A DNA stretch of 8,397 nucleotides, taken from Bacteroidales bacterium (GTDB taxonomy: Bacteria; Bacteroidota; Bacteroidia; Bacteroidales; UBA7960). How positions within the stretch are numbered: the stretch's first letter is position 1; every line of letters starts with the position of its first letter. The translations under genes and the position numbers were made by a program. The notes under the pieces are model-generated. The model was not told where the DNA came from and made no database searches. It saw only the letters and a list, made by a program, of their open reading frames with translations. Positions 1-7,415 of this stretch are shown here, one piece after another. The stretch spans positions 1 to 8,397 of the forward strand of contig PWGY01000036.1 of NCBI GenBank assembly GCA_003554665.1. The letters run 5' to 3'.

Positions 1-131
1 ACGGCATGAACTACTCCCAGTTCATTGGCAAGCTGAATGATAAAAACATTCAGATCAACCGCAAGGTACTGGCCGACTTGGCCATGAACCACCCGGATGC
101 CTTTAAAGCCATCGTTGAGTCGGTAAAATAA
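1..131 (+). CDS. rplT: 50S ribosomal protein L20, C-terminal part (5' end outside window)
   Basis: The open frame starting at base 3 gives 42 residues (begins [13 protein letters not shown], ends IVESVK) and stops at TAA 129-131. The pattern [10 protein letters not shown]...[22 protein letters not shown] matches the conserved C-terminal end of bacterial L20, which binds 23S rRNA and is needed early in 50S assembly. Only about the last third of the usual ~115 residues is present. In Bacteroidota rplT normally closes an infC-rpmI-rplT operon; the terminator at 157-189 fits that position. The identification rests on a well conserved tail, so it is firm even though the gene is partial. Confidence 0.95.
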   Translation, partial: GMNYSQFIGKLNDKNIQINRKVLADLAMNHPDAFKAIVESVK

Positions 132-156
132 AAACACTGGTAAAGAAGCAATGAAC

Positions 157-189
157 AAAAAAGGGAGGCCTTCGGGCTTCCCTTTTTTT
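157..189 (+). terminator. Rho-independent terminator after rplT, probably bidirectional
   Basis: An 8-bp stem (163-170 GGGAGGCC with 175-182 GGCTTCCC, one G-T pair) closes a TTCG tetraloop and is followed by seven T (183-189). Six A precede the stem (157-162), so the minus strand also has a stem plus T-tract. It lies 26 nt after the rplT stop and 53 nt beyond the stop of the convergent repeat-protein gene, so it can end transcription from both sides. Confidence 0.93.
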
Positions 190-241
190 ATCGGTTAAAT
201 GAGTAAAGCAGGCAATTAAAACCCCGATATAAGTAATCCTC

Positions 242-1309
242 TCAATACACTTCTCCATACCATATCTCACTTTTGAGCCTGCCTTTCTTATCATAGTAAT
301 ATGAACGATGCCACTCCACGTTCCCCCGGCCATCATACCAGGTCCAGCCGGTGCGTTGCCCGTCGTCATTGTAAAGCATCAGGTAACGCATCTCCTCATT
401 GCCCCGGCTATCATACCATACATAATCCTGCAACAACCCATCCCGGTTATACCCGTAGTTTCTTCGCCACAACAGGTTGTCATAATTGTCATAAACCGAT
501 TCTTCTATCTGCCTTCCGTGATCGTCGTACCTGAAGGAAAAACGATAGGTAAGACGATAAGTCCACCTTCCGAAAAAAAATGACCTTGAAGGTTCATATC
601 GTCTTTCTTCGACCCTGTTTCCATTCGCATCGTACACATACCTCCTGATCCACTGTAACTGGTCATCATCGTCATACCAGAGTACACCGATGCGGTTACC
701 ATTCTGATCATGCCGGTAGATATACCTCCATAGTATCTCACCCTGCGGACCGTAAACATTCTGCTCCGTCATGAAACCATTCTCATCATAGGAAAAAATA
801 TAACGTTGAACCAATTCCCTGTTACCGTTATAGCGACGTTCTTCCTTCCTCCGGTCATCACTTGTATATTCATAGGTACGTTTCCACTCCAGCTCCCCTT
901 CTTCCGCATAACTTCTCCATTCTTTCCGGTTCATTCGGTGATCATAGGAATATGTTTCGCGTGCCAGAATCACACTGTCCGGACCAATCCTGGTTTGTTC
1001 TTTCAGGTTACCGTAGTCATCATAATCAAAACGGGTTTTTTTTTCAACTTTTCCTTCACCGTTGTACACCGCTTCCAGAATCCGGTATCCTTTATCATTA
1101 TACTTATAGACTTCCCTGCCATAGCGTTTCCCTCCAGGGCCATATTTGACCATTCCGGAATTTTGTCCCTCATCGTCGTACAGGTATACAAATTTCCGGG
1201 CATATTTTTCGGGATAATCTTCAATAAACCCCGATCCTGATTGCCCTGCAATGGCAATCTGAAAAGGGGCCATACACAACAATGATATAATGGTAAGCCT
1301 GAGGATCAT
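242..1309 (-). CDS. Secreted tyrosine-rich tandem-repeat protein (YD/RHS-like or YwqK-like repeats)
   Basis: 355 residues. Residues 1-21 form a signal peptide (hydrophobic core LTIISLLCMAPFQIAIA, likely signal peptidase I cut AIA|GQ; no proper lipobox around Cys12). The rest is about twelve imperfect repeats of 25-27 residues, consensus roughly Y-x-Y-D-x-x-G-x-R-x-E-x-x-x-Y-x-x-x-G-x-x-x-W-R, from about residue 39 to the C-terminus. One unit near residues 240-265 carries an insert (SRSFFFGRW). The pattern resembles RHS/YD repeats and YwqK-type antitoxin-like repeats, which build extended beta structures. No catalytic domain, toxin tip, anchor or type IX sorting domain is visible. Function is unknown; an exported beta-rich structural or binding protein is the safest reading. 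It stands alone, 118 bp downstream of the NUDIX gene on the same strand. Confidence 0.85.
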   Translation of the reverse strand: MILRLTIISLLCMAPFQIAIAGQSGSGFIEDYPEKYARKFVYLYDDEGQNSGMVKYGPGGKRYGREVYKYNDKGYRILEAVYNGEGKVEKKTRFDYDDYGNLKEQTRIGPDSVILARETYSYDHRMNRKEWRSYAEEGELEWKRTYEYTSDDRRKEERRYNGNRELVQRYIFSYDENGFMTEQNVYGPQGEILWRYIYRHDQNGNRIGVLWYDDDDQLQWIRRYVYDANGNRVEERRYEPSRSFFFGRWTYRLTYRFSFRYDDHGRQIEESVYDNYDNLLWRRNYGYNRDGLLQDYVWYDSRGNEEMRYLMLYNDDGQRTGWTWYDGRGNVEWHRSYYYDKKGRLKSEIWYGEVY

Positions 1310-1346
1310 TGTTTATAAAACCATAAGACATGAAACAATTCAACCA

Positions 1347-1354
1347 TAAATTTA
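1347..1354 (-). promoter_or_regulatory. Possible weak -7 element for the repeat-protein gene
   Basis: The minus strand reads TAAATTTA about 38 nt before the ATG at 1309, one base off the Bacteroidota -7 consensus TAnnTTTG. No convincing -33 TTTG is seen upstream. The 118-bp gap to the NUDIX gene shows no terminator hairpin, so read-through from the photolyase operon is equally possible. Confidence 0.3.
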
Positions 1355-1427
1355 GTGAATTTATTCCAGAAAGTAAAGCGGATACGCTCGCGCAATTTTC
1401 ATTATCATGGCTAAGGCAAGTCCATTT

Positions 1428-2114
1428 TTATTGACCAGTGAACTCATCCAGAAAAGGTTTGATGAATGCTAAAAACTCTGCCATAATCATTGCTGTCGCA
1501 CCCCAGATGATCCGCCCGTTTATATCATAACAGGGGGTCGGAAGACAATCTCCGCCGGTAAGTCTAATGGGTATCTCACGGATATTTTCAGGCTGATAAA
1601 ACTCGGCCATCTTCACGGGAATAACCTGTTCTACCTCATTGGGGTCTGGCAAAAATGAAGGTTCTTGGTGATAAAGGCCCACAAAAGGACTGACGATAAA
1701 ATTGCTGGGGGGAATGTACAGATCCGATAACTTACCGGAAAGTTAAACAGAGTCGGGATTAATACCAATTTCTTCTTTTGCCTCCCTGAGAGCTGTATTT
1801 TGCAAATCCGGATCATACTCTTCCCGTCTGCCTCCGGGAAGAGAGATCTGACCGCTGTGCACACCATCATAAACCGGCCGTTGTATAAAAACCGTGCTTG
1901 CCTGATTTTCCCTGTCAGGAAACAACAGAATCAGCACACCACTGCTGACCGCATTCATCCCCTTGCCCAAACGCCTGATCTCATCACGTCGCAAAGCCGG
2001 TGCCATGGTTAGCTGGGATTTTTGTCCGGGCAGCAACGAAAAATCTGCATTTCTAAGTACCCTGACAATATCTCCGAAAGGCAGCGAGGCAAAGCAGTTT
2101 TTCAGATCATTCAT
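1428..2114 (-). pseudogene. NUDIX hydrolase, CoA pyrophosphatase (NudL) type, interrupted by an in-frame TAA
   Basis: The frame from ATG 2112-2114 to TAA 1428-1430 has 228 codons, the size of NudL-like CoA pyrophosphatases, but codon 124 (1743-1745) is TAA. Before the stop are the family signature HSGQISLPGG (residues 86-95) and the Nudix helix TALREAKEEIGI (107-118). After the stop the same frame continues without indel as LSGKLSDLYIPPSNF, then FVGLYHQEP, and ends with WGATAMIMAEFL, the conserved C-terminal helix seen in E. coli NudL as WGMTAGIIREL. The homology on both sides and the kept frame imply one substitution, for example GAA or CAA to TAA. Family members cleave CoA and its derivatives to phosphopantetheine and 3',5'-ADP. 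The 123-residue fragment keeps the Nudix box but lacks the C-terminal third. The start lies 10 nt after the photolyase stop, so the two are probably cotranscribed. Confidence 0.9.
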
Positions 2115-2124
2115 TGGCCATAAT

Positions 2125-3456
2125 TTATTTGTTCCGTTCAAGTGCACGTTTATAAACCTGCAAGCACCTTTCCCTTGCCTTTTTATGCCCGACAATTTCC
2201 GGCACATAGTCTTTTGAATCCAGTTCGGGGATCCATTTCCTGACAAATTCCTCCCGGGGATCGAACTTCTTCTGCTGGCTATACGGATTGAATATGCGGA
2301 AATACGGGGCAGCATCACAGCCACTGCCTGCACTCCATTGCCAACCTCCGTTATTGGAAGACAGTTCGTAGTCGAGAAGTTTTTCTGCAAAATAAGCTTC
2401 CCCCCAGCGCCAGTCTATCAGGAGATGTTTCGTCAGAAAGCTGGCCGTTACCATACGCAGCCTGTTGTGCATATACCCGGTCTGGTTCAACTGGCGCATA
2501 CCGGCATCCACCATTGGGTAGCCAGTCTTGCCCTCTTTCCATGCCAAAAACTCCTTTTCATTGTTACGCCACTCAATCCGGTCGTATGCCGGTTTAAAAG
2601 ACTGGTGTACCACGTCAGGAAAGTGCCAGAGGATCATGGCATAAAAGTCACGCCAAATCAGTTCATCCAGAAAAACTTCGTTAAGATCCGCAGCAATTTT
2701 CCCCAGTTTACGTATACTCAAAGTCCCAAAACGAAGGTGGACCCCAAGCCTGGAAGTGGCGTCAGCTGACGGAAAATCGCGCATTCGGTCATAGGCCCTT
2801 ATCAGATCCTTATCAATTTTTAATGGTGGGAACTTCAAGGAAGAACGGGCAAAACCAAACTCCCCGAGATCAGGTATTGCAAATGACTCCCCGATCAGGA
2901 AATGCCATGGAAGTTCTTCCGGTTCATTGGGTTCAAGGTCACCGGGCCGAAGGGTCTTTTTCCATCGATTGCTGTAAGGGGTAAACACCTGAAAGGGCGA
3001 TCCGTCTTGCTTCATCACCTTTTCCGGATGAAGCAGCAAATGATCAAAGAAGCTGTAAAAAGCAACCCCTTGATTTTTCAGCCATTGTGCCACTTCTCCA
3101 TCCCTGTTTCGGCCATAAGGTTCATGATCCATATTGCAGTAAACCGCATCAAGCGGATACGCTGAAAGCAGTTCCTGAAATACCTCCAGTGGCCTGCCTT
3201 TTTTGACCAAAATGCCTCCTCCGGTTTTCCTGATGATATCATGGATGGAAGTCAGCGACTCAAAAATAAAGCTGACCCGGGGGTCATCCCTGGGCAGGGG
3301 ATCAATGATGGATTCGTCAAAAATAAAGAGAGGTAAAACCTTCCGGCCACTTTTCAGGGCATGATACAATCCTTTATTATCGTTGAGACGTAAATCACGC
3401 CTGAACCAAAAAACAACAATCGGGGTTTCTCCTTTTTTCATCACCATGCACTTCAT
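2125..3456 (-). CDS. phrB: Class I CPD photolyase (deoxyribodipyrimidine photo-lyase)
   Basis: 443 residues, slightly shorter than E. coli PhrB (472). The N-terminal alpha/beta antenna domain starts with IVVFWFRRDLRLND (residues 13-26). The FAD-binding helical domain has SRLGVHLRFGTLSIR (235-249), DELIWRDFY (264-272), the region WKEGKTGYP to MHNRLRMVTASF (306-340), IDWRWGE (347-353) and NNGGWQW to FRIFNP (368-391). The electron-transfer Trp triad is present (W306, W349, W372, matching E. coli W306, W359, W382), as is the Asn by the flavin (N368). Met335 in RLRM sits where CPD photolyases have Met and (6-4) photolyases have His, favouring repair of cyclobutane pyrimidine dimers in blue light. 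Met4 or Met6 (3447, 3441) could be the true start, since the conserved core begins near residue 13 and none has a clear Shine-Dalgarno. It is followed at 10 nt by the NUDIX gene. Confidence 0.95.
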   Translation of the reverse strand: MKCMVMKKGETPIVVFWFRRDLRLNDNKGLYHALKSGRKVLPLFIFDESIIDPLPRDDPRVSFIFESLTSIHDIIRKTGGGILVKKGRPLEVFQELLSAYPLDAVYCNMDHEPYGRNRDGEVAQWLKNQGVAFYSFFDHLLLHPEKVMKQDGSPFQVFTPYSNRWKKTLRPGDLEPNEPEELPWHFLIGESFAIPDLGEFGFARSSLKFPPLKIDKDLIRAYDRMRDFPSADATSRLGVHLRFGTLSIRKLGKIAADLNEVFLDELIWRDFYAMILWHFPDVVHQSFKPAYDRIEWRNNEKEFLAWKEGKTGYPMVDAGMRQLNQTGYMHNRLRMVTASFLTKHLLIDWRWGEAYFAEKLLDYELSSNNGGWQWSAGSGCDAAPYFRIFNPYSQQKKFDPREEFVRKWIPELDSKDYVPEIVGHKKARERCLQVYKRALERNK

Positions 3457-3511
3457 ATTCTGTTCTGTAAAAATAAAACAACAGGAATATTCCGCGAAAC
3501 CAAAGAAGCAT

Positions 3512-3519
3512 TAAATTTG
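3512..3519 (+). promoter_or_regulatory. Putative -7 element for the AspT/YidE-like transporter gene
   Basis: TAAATTTG matches the Bacteroidota -7 consensus TAnnTTTG exactly and lies 47 nt before the ATG at 3567. No clear TTTG is found at the expected -33 position. The 110-bp gap separates this gene from the divergent photolyase; no matching -7 box was found on the minus strand for the photolyase. Confidence 0.5.
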
Positions 3520-3566
3520 TAGTTTCGAATGCACAACCTAATTTTTTTTGTTCAATTCCCTCTTCC

Positions 3567-5156
3567 ATGTTTGATTTGATTTATGAAGGCTATTTCGCAC
3601 TCTTTCTGATCATCACATTGGGGATTATGCTGGGAGGAGTAAAATTCCGGGGGTTTTCCCTGGATCTTTCGGCTGTCGTTTTTGTAGCCCTTGTCATGGG
3701 GCACTATGGCATCATGGTTCCGGAAGCCTTCCAGACCATTGGCCTGATGTTTTTTATTTTTACTGTAGGGATACAGGCGGGTCCGGGTTTTTTTGATGCC
3801 TTTAAAAAAAGCGGCAGACAGTTTCTCGGGGTCTGCCTGTTATTGGTAAGTCTGGCTGCCTTTTTGAGTTTTTCCCTCAACCGGTTATTTGGTCTTGATC
3901 CTCACCTGGGTGTTGGAATATTTAACGGAGCCCTGACAAGCACCTCCGGCCTGGCCGCAGCCATTGATGTATCAGGATCTACCCTCCCCTCAATCGGTTA
4001 TGGGGTGGTTTACCCGGCGGGCGCCATCATGGCCATCCTGATCATACATTTGCTTCCTGTTTTTTTGCGCATCAACATGAATGAACAGGAGAAACAATAC
4101 CTGGATAAGATCCATGAAGAGCATCCGGATGTACTGGAACGAAATTTTGTGGTAGAGAACAAAAACATTGACGGAAAGACCATTCGTGAGCTGGAAGTGG
4201 GAACCATGACACACGCCGTAATCAGTCGTGTCCGGCATAAAGACAAAATCTACACACCAGCTGAAAACACCCGCCTTTACCTTGGTGACATTGTAAAATT
4301 TGTAGGAACTGAAGAGGCCCTCGAAAAGGTGGAGCTGATGATCGGGCCGCAATCTGACAAAGCTGTACCAAGAGCAGCGGGTTACAAAGTACACTGGGTG
4401 TTGGTGACCAATAAAAATGTAATCAACAAAAGCCTGAATGCACTTAACCTGACCGCTTACTACAATTCCACCATTACCCGCATCCGCCGCAGCGGAATAG
4501 AGATCTCTCCAAGGGGAAGTACCACCCTGCGTTTCGGAGACAAAGTCCTGCTGGCATCAGATGATGAAAACATGCAGAAGGTGATGAAATTACTTGGAAA
4601 CAACGAAAAAAAGTTAAGTGAAACCAATTTTTTACCCATAAGCCTCGGAATCATTATCGGAACCCTGCTCGGAGCGATTGTTTTCCCCGTGTTTGGACTG
4701 TTTGAATTCTCCCTGGGAATCACCGGCGGTGTTCTGACAGCTGCACTTGTTCTGAGCAAGATTGGTAAAACAGGGCCAATTATCTGGACCATGTCGGGCG
4801 GAGCAAACAACCTGCTGCGCAAACTTGGGTTGCTGATGTTTTTGGCCACCGTGGGCACTCACGCCGGGGCCCATATTGCCGAAGCCCTGATGGAATATGG
4901 GTGGACATTGCTATATACAGGGATGGCCATCACCACCCTTCCGATGGTAATTACGGCACTGATCGGTTATTACGGGCTTAAAATCAATTTTGCCACATTA
5001 CTTGGTGTGGTTGCCGGAAGCATGACCAGCACCCCTGCACTGGCTGCTGCCGATGCTAAAACTGAATCAGACGCCGCCTCAGTGGGCTATGCAACCGTTT
5101 ATCCGCTTGCCCTGGTACTGATGATCATCTTTTCTCAGATTCTGAGCGTGATATAA
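3567..5156 (+). CDS. AspT/YidE/YbjL-family transporter (aspartate:alanine exchanger type) with two RCK_C domains
   Basis: 529 residues, close to E. coli YidE (553). The protein is an internal duplication: a membrane half (about 1-168), two cytoplasmic TrkA-C/RCK_C domains (about 193-260 and 275-344), and a second membrane half (about 355-529). Equivalent motifs recur in both halves: GALTSTSGLAAA (121-132) with GYGVVYP (144-150), and GSMTSTPALAAAD (484-496) with GYATVYP (507-513); also FTVGIQAG (65-72) and ATVGTHAG (427-434). The GxxTST repeats are expected to be the re-entrant substrate-pathway segments of the AAE family. The best-known member, AspT, exchanges aspartate for alanine; most homologues have no assigned substrate and none can be inferred here. 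The RCK_C domains suggest ligand gating. It appears monocistronic, convergent with the blaR1-like gene, and the frame is intact. Confidence 0.93.
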   Translation: MFDLIYEGYFALFLIITLGIMLGGVKFRGFSLDLSAVVFVALVMGHYGIMVPEAFQTIGLMFFIFTVGIQAGPGFFDAFKKSGRQFLGVCLLLVSLAAFLSFSLNRLFGLDPHLGVGIFNGALTSTSGLAAAIDVSGSTLPSIGYGVVYPAGAIMAILIIHLLPVFLRINMNEQEKQYLDKIHEEHPDVLERNFVVENKNIDGKTIRELEVGTMTHAVISRVRHKDKIYTPAENTRLYLGDIVKFVGTEEALEKVELMIGPQSDKAVPRAAGYKVHWVLVTNKNVINKSLNALNLTAYYNSTITRIRRSGIEISPRGSTTLRFGDKVLLASDDENMQKVMKLLGNNEKKLSETNFLPISLGIIIGTLLGAIVFPVFGLFEFSLGITGGVLTAALVLSKIGKTGPIIWTMSGGANNLLRKLGLLMFLATVGTHAGAHIAEALMEYGWTLLYTGMAITTLPMVITALIGYYGLKINFATLLGVVAGSMTSTPALAAADAKTESDAASVGYATVYPLALVLMIIFSQILSVI

Positions 5157-5326
5157 AAAAAGACCGCTAACTCAATCCGCTTCCCTGATCCGATCCGGGC
5201 CTGAGGTAAAGGCAGAGCTGAGATAAAAACAGGGCTGCTTCCGTCTTCCGCCTTCCCGTCACAACCTTGTCTGACTGAAAAACCGAACCCGCGCAGCAGC
5301 CCCGTTAACCGGATCATCATCCTGAT
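5157..5326. other. Convergent intergenic gap with a long-range inverted repeat
   Basis: This 170-bp stretch separates the transporter stop from the TAG that closes the extended blaR1-like frame. It contains GGGCTGCT (5232-5239) and its reverse complement AGCAGCCC (5295-5302), 55 nt apart, with no T-tract next to either arm, so it is not a standard terminator. A 61-codon frame on the minus strand (start 5320) crosses it and runs into the transporter's 3' end. It has no recognisable motif and is probably not a gene. Confidence 0.4.
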
Positions 5327-5536
5327 CTACTCCCGGGGAGTGATCACAACCACCCGCTCATGACCAAATTTGTCCATGGCTTCCTGTCCGCGGACAGTCG
5401 ATACAGACGCCACATCAGCTGGATCGATCAAGTCATTCAGGTCATACATTGCATCACCTCTTCGCACATACCGATCCTCTCCGATCACGACCAGGATTTC
5501 CCGGACAGTATTTTCTACTGGTACACTGTCAGAAGT
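5327..5536 (-). pseudogene. In-frame continuation of the blaR1-like gene beyond its TAA: plug-like C-terminal segment
   Basis: Directly after the TAA at 5537-5539 the same frame stays open for 69 codons and ends at TAG 5327-5329. It reads ILVVIGEDRYVRRGD, then DLIDPADVASVSTVRGQEAMDKFGHERVVVITPRE. The order of features follows the plug-like segment often fused to Bacteroidota M56 or TonB-type proteins: a VIDG-like strand, then NPxDIxSIxVLK, then Axxx(Y/F)G, then GVIxITT. The usual glycines of the GxxGxNG turn are partly lost. Codon choice (GTC, CTG, ATC, CGG, GAT) looks like the upstream coding part. No good internal start exists before the conserved part, so it reads as the lost C-terminal end of the upstream gene, reachable only by read-through. 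The family assignment is from pattern alone. Confidence 0.65.
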
Positions 5537-6832
5537 TTAGTCATCGTCAGTAAACAAGCTAAACCGAACAGGCATATTAAACCGCACACTCACTTGCTCA
5601 CCACGCTGCTCGCCCGGTTCCCAGCGGGGCATTTTATTCACTACGCGCAGCACCTCCTTATCAATGTCAGGGTGCAACCCCCGAAGGATTTCGGCATCTG
5701 TGATCGCCCCGTTATGCCGCACAACAAAGGACACAAACACGGTTCCCTGCACTCCTTCCTCCCTGGCAGAATTGGGGTACCTCAGGGTTTCCTCAAGGAA
5801 TAGTTGCCTGGCTTGTTCCCCTCCCGGGAAGCCTGGCGGATTTTCCACTACGGTAAAAATAACATCCGTGGCGTAGGCCGCTTCCTTTACAGCAGCTTCA
5901 AGTTCTGCATCGATTTCCTGCTTTCTGGACTCATCGTTGCATGAATGGATAAGAAAGGCTGCCCCGAACAACGGAAGGGCAAGTAACATGCTGACCAGGG
6001 CCCTTTTCCGGGAGCCCTCAAATTTTTTGTTCATCATCATAATGCGTTTTTTTAGGGATGGATAATTGAACGGGTTGGTAACAGGAAGGCTGAATCCCCG
6101 AAAGGATACATCCAGTAGAAGCTGCTGGTAAGAGTGTTTATCCTCAAGATGATCCAGGACATAACGGTCGGCTTCAAACTCATGCTGGTTTTTCACTTCT
6201 TTGCGCAAATACCAGACACCGGGATGGAACCAGAAAAACACAGTCAGAAGCTCCACAAATATCAGATCCAGGGAGTGCATTTTTCGGATATGGGCCCGTT
6301 CGTGCAGAATAATCTGCTGAAGTTCAGGCCCTGCAAGTAATTCCCCTGGAATGAACACATAGCCAAAAAAGGAAAAAGGAGCAATTCTCTTTTCAACAGG
6401 AAAAACTGTACAACCCTCAATAATTAGGCTGTGACTAAACCGAACACGGGTGGTCAGGTAAATCAGACTGAAAAACATCCGAAGGAACAAACTGACTGAT
6501 ACTGCAACAATAAAATACAAAAGGATACTGCGGGCTGCAATCATTTCAAATACCCCAATGCGGGCACTCTCAAGGCCAAAGTAAGCCCCTGATGAGGCAT
6601 TGACAACCACCTCAGGCAACATCATCGCCCTGCCGGCCTCCTCGCCGGCCGCAAAAAATACGCCTGCAAAATGCCCTGCACCAGTAAACAGCAGGGATGC
6701 CAACAACCCGGCGATCATAAACCACCTGTTTTGTGAAGGGGTACCGGCTTTACGCACAAAAACGGCATATACTACCGCAATGATTGCCATGTAAAGCGAT
6801 GTCCAGAACAACAAACTGCCGATTGTTTCCAT
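5537..6832 (-). CDS. BlaR1-like M56 family metallopeptidase with TonB C-terminal domain
   Basis: 431 residues from ATG 6830-6832. This start is preferred to the upstream ATG at 6865 because AGGAA, overlapping the blaI stop, lies 7 nt before it, and translation then begins in the first membrane helix (METIGSLLFWTSLYM). Several N-terminal membrane segments surround the M56 peptidase zone, with zinc motif HERAH (residues 177-181) and the downstream ligand region EFEADRYV (218-225). A further membrane helix (about 279-296) leads to an exported TonB C-terminal domain (about 324-426; FPGG, YPNSAREEGVQGTVFVSF, MPVRF). In BlaR1/MecR1 systems the sensor cleaves or triggers loss of the BlaI/MecI repressor. 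Here the sensor end is TonB-like instead of penicillin-binding, so the signal is probably envelope-related but unknown. The gene follows blaI by 10 nt. The frame stops at TAA 5537-5539 although it continues coding-like for 69 codons. Confidence 0.9.
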   Translation of the reverse strand: METIGSLLFWTSLYMAIIAVVYAVFVRKAGTPSQNRWFMIAGLLASLLFTGAGHFAGVFFAAGEEAGRAMMLPEVVVNASSGAYFGLESARIGVFEMIAARSILLYFIVAVSVSLFLRMFFSLIYLTTRVRFSHSLIIEGCTVFPVEKRIAPFSFFGYVFIPGELLAGPELQQIILHERAHIRKMHSLDLIFVELLTVFFWFHPGVWYLRKEVKNQHEFEADRYVLDHLEDKHSYQQLLLDVSFRGFSLPVTNPFNYPSLKKRIMMMNKKFEGSRKRALVSMLLALPLFGAAFLIHSCNDESRKQEIDAELEAAVKEAAYATDVIFTVVENPPGFPGGEQARQLFLEETLRYPNSAREEGVQGTVFVSFVVRHNGAITDAEILRGLHPDIDKEVLRVVNKMPRWEPGEQRGEQVSVRFNMPVRFSLFTDDD

Positions 6833-6842
6833 GATATGATTC

Positions 6843-7214
6843 CTATTTCTTGTTATTGATCTCATCGTCGATGATGCGCTTCAATTCCTCGAGTTCAGAA
6901 GCAGTGAGCCCCTTTTCATGCGAAAAAAACGAGACCATCTGCCGCAGTGAATTGCCAAAATACCTTGTCATAATCCCTTTCATCATCTCCCGTGTATAGG
7001 CAGGCTTATCTATAAGTGGAAAATACTCATGGGCTTTGCCATAAGCCCGATGCCCCACGAAGCCCTTTTCTTCAAGGATCCGTACAATGGTAGACACTGT
7101 GGTATACGCGGGTTTGGGCTCAGGCATGTGCGCCAGAATATCCTTGATGAATCCGGACTTGATGTCCCATAGAATCTGCATTACCTGCTCTTCTGCTTTA
7201 GTTAGCTCTTTCAT
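6843..7214 (-). CDS. blaI: BlaI/MecI/CopY-family transcriptional repressor
   Basis: 123 residues, the usual size. The N-terminal winged helix reads LTKAEEQVMQILWD (residues 4-17), then the recognition part PAYTTVSTIVRILEEKGFVGH (35-55), the most conserved stretch of the family; GKAHEYFPLI (59-68) is the wing. The C-terminal half (about 72-123) is the helical dimerisation part. Such repressors bind short dyads as dimers and are inactivated by cleavage through a paired M56 protease, here encoded 10 nt downstream. The natural target is its own promoter, where two AACTA-n6-TAGTT dyads lie (7625-7660). The ATG at 7214 has no Shine-Dalgarno; it is preceded directly by an array of hairpins in what would be a leader of about 400 nt. 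The symbol names the family; a link to beta-lactam resistance is not shown. Confidence 0.93.
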   Translation of the reverse strand: MKELTKAEEQVMQILWDIKSGFIKDILAHMPEPKPAYTTVSTIVRILEEKGFVGHRAYGKAHEYFPLIDKPAYTREMMKGIMTRYFGNSLRQMVSFFSHEKGLTASELEELKRIIDDEINNKK

Positions 7215-7230
7215 AGACTGTAAGTTTTTC

Positions 7231-7405
7231 GTGGCTTCGCCACTCCAGTTAACGGGTGCTTCGCACCCTTGGTTAATCGTGGCTTCGCCACGATGGTTGT
7301 TGGTTGGTCGGGGCTAACGCCCCTCCAGTTAGTCAGCGCGAAGCGCTGACGGTTGTTGGTTCGTCGGAGGCTTCGCCCCCTCCGGTTTGTCGGGGCTGAC
7401 GCCCC
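7231..7405 (-). repeat. Left hairpin array (7 hairpins) upstream of blaI
   Basis: Seven short palindromes separated by 7-15-nt linkers: 7231-7243, 7254-7268, 7276-7294, 7310-7323, 7332-7350, 7366-7380 and 7392-7405. Stems are 5-8 bp. Six pair perfectly; 7366-7380 has one A-C mismatch. Read towards blaI, the loops are GTCA, GAA, TTC, GTTA, GAA, GAA, GAA. Linkers read GACAAACCGGA, GACGAACCAACAACC, TAACTGGA, GACCAACCAACAACC, TAACCAA and GTTAACTGGA. The last hairpin ends 16 nt before the blaI ATG. No T-tracts follow the stems, so they are not ordinary terminators. The array is the same family as 7933-8220 in inverted orientation. A weaker palindrome (7421-7434, GCCG/CGGC) continues towards the tandem repeats. 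Confidence 0.93.
7328..7361. repeat. 34-bp perfect inverted repeat, left copy
   Basis: These 34 bp are the exact reverse complement of 8005-8038. They include the 8-bp-stem hairpin 7332-7350 and its linkers on both sides. Two shorter perfect pairs also link the arrays: 7248-7274 with 8068-8094 (27 bp), and 7269-7291 with 7988-8010 (23 bp). The order of the pairs differs between sides, so the arrays are not simple inverted copies of one block. Confidence 0.95.
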
Positions 7406-7415
7406 TCCGGTTGTT

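Noticed and set aside
806..1240. Plus-strand 144-codon frame
   Set aside because: It is a shadow of the repeat-protein gene on the opposite strand, open because of that gene's regular codon pattern.
1743..1745. Stop-codon reassignment of TAA to an amino acid
   Set aside because: rplT, photolyase and transporter end at TAA in the expected places, so TAA acts as a stop in this genome; only rare read-through remains possible.
5232..5302. Terminator between transporter and blaR1-like gene
   Set aside because: The 8-bp inverted repeat has a 55-nt loop and no T-tract on either side.
5135..5320. Minus-strand 61-codon frame after the blaR1-like gene
   Set aside because: It overlaps the 3' end of the transporter gene and shows no recognisable domain; an AGG before the ATG alone is not enough.
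7231..7405. Series of intrinsic terminators or an attenuator in the blaI leader
   Set aside because: Stems of 5-8 bp are not followed by T-runs; attenuation cannot be excluded but is not supported by the sequence.
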